Part shown: in pieces, positions 13,781 to 14,028 of the stretch
How positions within the stretch are numbered: position 1 is the stretch's first letter
How the letters are laid out: every line of letters starts with the position of its first letter
From: Clostridia bacterium
GTDB taxonomy: Bacteria > Bacillota > Clostridia > Oscillospirales > Acutalibacteraceae
NCBI GenBank assembly: GCA_017538005.1
Contig: JAFYJR010000124.1
Span: 1-14,028 of the forward strand
Reading direction: 5' to 3'
DNA: 14,028 bases
Position numbers and translations under genes: made by a program
The notes under the pieces: generated by a model
The model's input: only the letters and a program-made list of their open reading frames with translations
Databases searched by the model: none
What the model was told of the DNA's origin: nothing

Positions 13781-13813
13781 TGTCTTGTATCTTTTTTTAA
13801 GGGAGAATGTATT

Positions 13814-14028
13814 ATGAAATACGCATTATTCACCGGCGCTGCAGGCGGCATTTCAGGCGCCTGCGTAGAGGCTCTTGACAAGAAGGGCGAGTGGACAATT
13901 TTCGCGGGATACAACAGAACACCCTGCGACGATCTCATTGCCCGTTGCTCAGAGAGAGTCATTCCCATTCACTGCAACATCTCCTCCCAGGAGGAGTGCT
14001 TCAAGGCAGCTGAGGAGATCAAGAAGTA
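13814..14028 (+). CDS. Short-chain dehydrogenase/reductase, N-terminal part (runs off the window)
   Basis: The 71 residues present begin MKYALFTGAAGGISGACVEAL: a beta strand followed by the glycine-rich nucleotide loop TGAAGGIS (7-14), a variant of the SDR TG-x3-GIG motif. A second strand (TIFAGYN, about 28-34) and a following HCNIS segment (54-58), at the position of the adenine-binding D-V/N-S motif, support a Rossmann fold. The catalytic Tyr and Lys lie outside the window, so the substrate and cofactor choice (NADH or NADPH) cannot be judged. ATG at 13814 follows GGGAG. It is divergent from the 7-TM protein gene. Family is confident, specific function is not. Confidence 0.85.
   Translation, partial: MKYALFTGAAGGISGACVEALDKKGEWTIFAGYNRTPCDDLIARCSERVIPIHCNISSQEECFKAAEEIKK

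Larger units (their letters stand above)
13471..13813. other. Divergent intergenic region (343 bp)
   Basis: This AT-rich gap separates the 7-TM protein gene and the dehydrogenase gene. It holds one promoter for each (13515-13543 minus, 13752-13780 plus), a TTGTTAA half-site at 13586-13592, and a short TTCGGGTTTT direct repeat at 13650-13681. I see no gene, tRNA or terminator in it, and no confident riboswitch. Confidence 0.6.

Noticed and set aside
13741..13968. 75-codon open frame on the minus strand across the dehydrogenase start
   Set aside because: It runs over the dehydrogenase promoter and coding start, lacks a ribosome binding site and has no family likeness.

Overview
The window looks like chromosomal DNA of an anaerobic, medium-GC member of the Clostridia (Bacillota). 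The evidence is an Rnf operon in the clostridial order C-D-G-E-A-B, an mcsA-mcsB pair, strong purine-rich ribosome binding sites, consensus sigma-A promoters with 17-bp spacers, and intrinsic terminators. I see no tRNA, rRNA, CRISPR array, transposase or phage gene. Nothing here marks it as a mobile island; it is mostly conserved metabolism with a few unusual members.

Layout. (1) 1-386, minus strand: 5' part of serC, with a near-perfect promoter at 421-449. (2) 602-7941, minus strand: a long redox locus, transcribed from right to left as apbE, a NusG-domain-II protein, a Gx-family membrane protein, then rnfC, rnfD, rnfG, rnfE, rnfA and rnfB, ending in a terminator at 551-585. The Rnf complex couples ferredoxin oxidation and NAD+ reduction to ion pumping. 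ApbE attaches FMN to RnfD and RnfG on the outer membrane face, so the three genes ahead of rnfC look like its flavinylation and assembly arm. A 222-bp gap between the Gx gene and rnfC holds a strongly foldable, unidentified element and two small palindromes. (3) 8087-9659, plus strand: mcsA and mcsB from their own promoter, without ctsR or clpC next to them. The McsB-like protein has lost four of the five phosphate-binding arginines of the guanidino-kinase fold but keeps the phosphoarginine-sensing motif. (4) 9696-10631, minus strand: a DPM1/GtrB-type membrane glycosyltransferase. (5) 10758-12542, plus strand: GTP-dependent PEP carboxykinase, with a Rex-like palindrome in the divergent promoter region. 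(6) 12592-13470, minus strand: a seven-helix membrane protein resembling the Pyr4/PaxB-type integral membrane terpene cyclases. (7) 13814-14028, plus strand: start of a short-chain dehydrogenase, divergent from the membrane protein.

How the genes fit together. Rnf with its flavin-transfer helpers and PEP carboxykinase place energy conservation and the C4/C3 carbon node side by side, as in a fermenter that makes acetate, propionate or succinate. This functional link is inference. The observations most worth following are the degenerate McsB, the bacterial PaxB-like protein, and the structured element upstream of rnfC.
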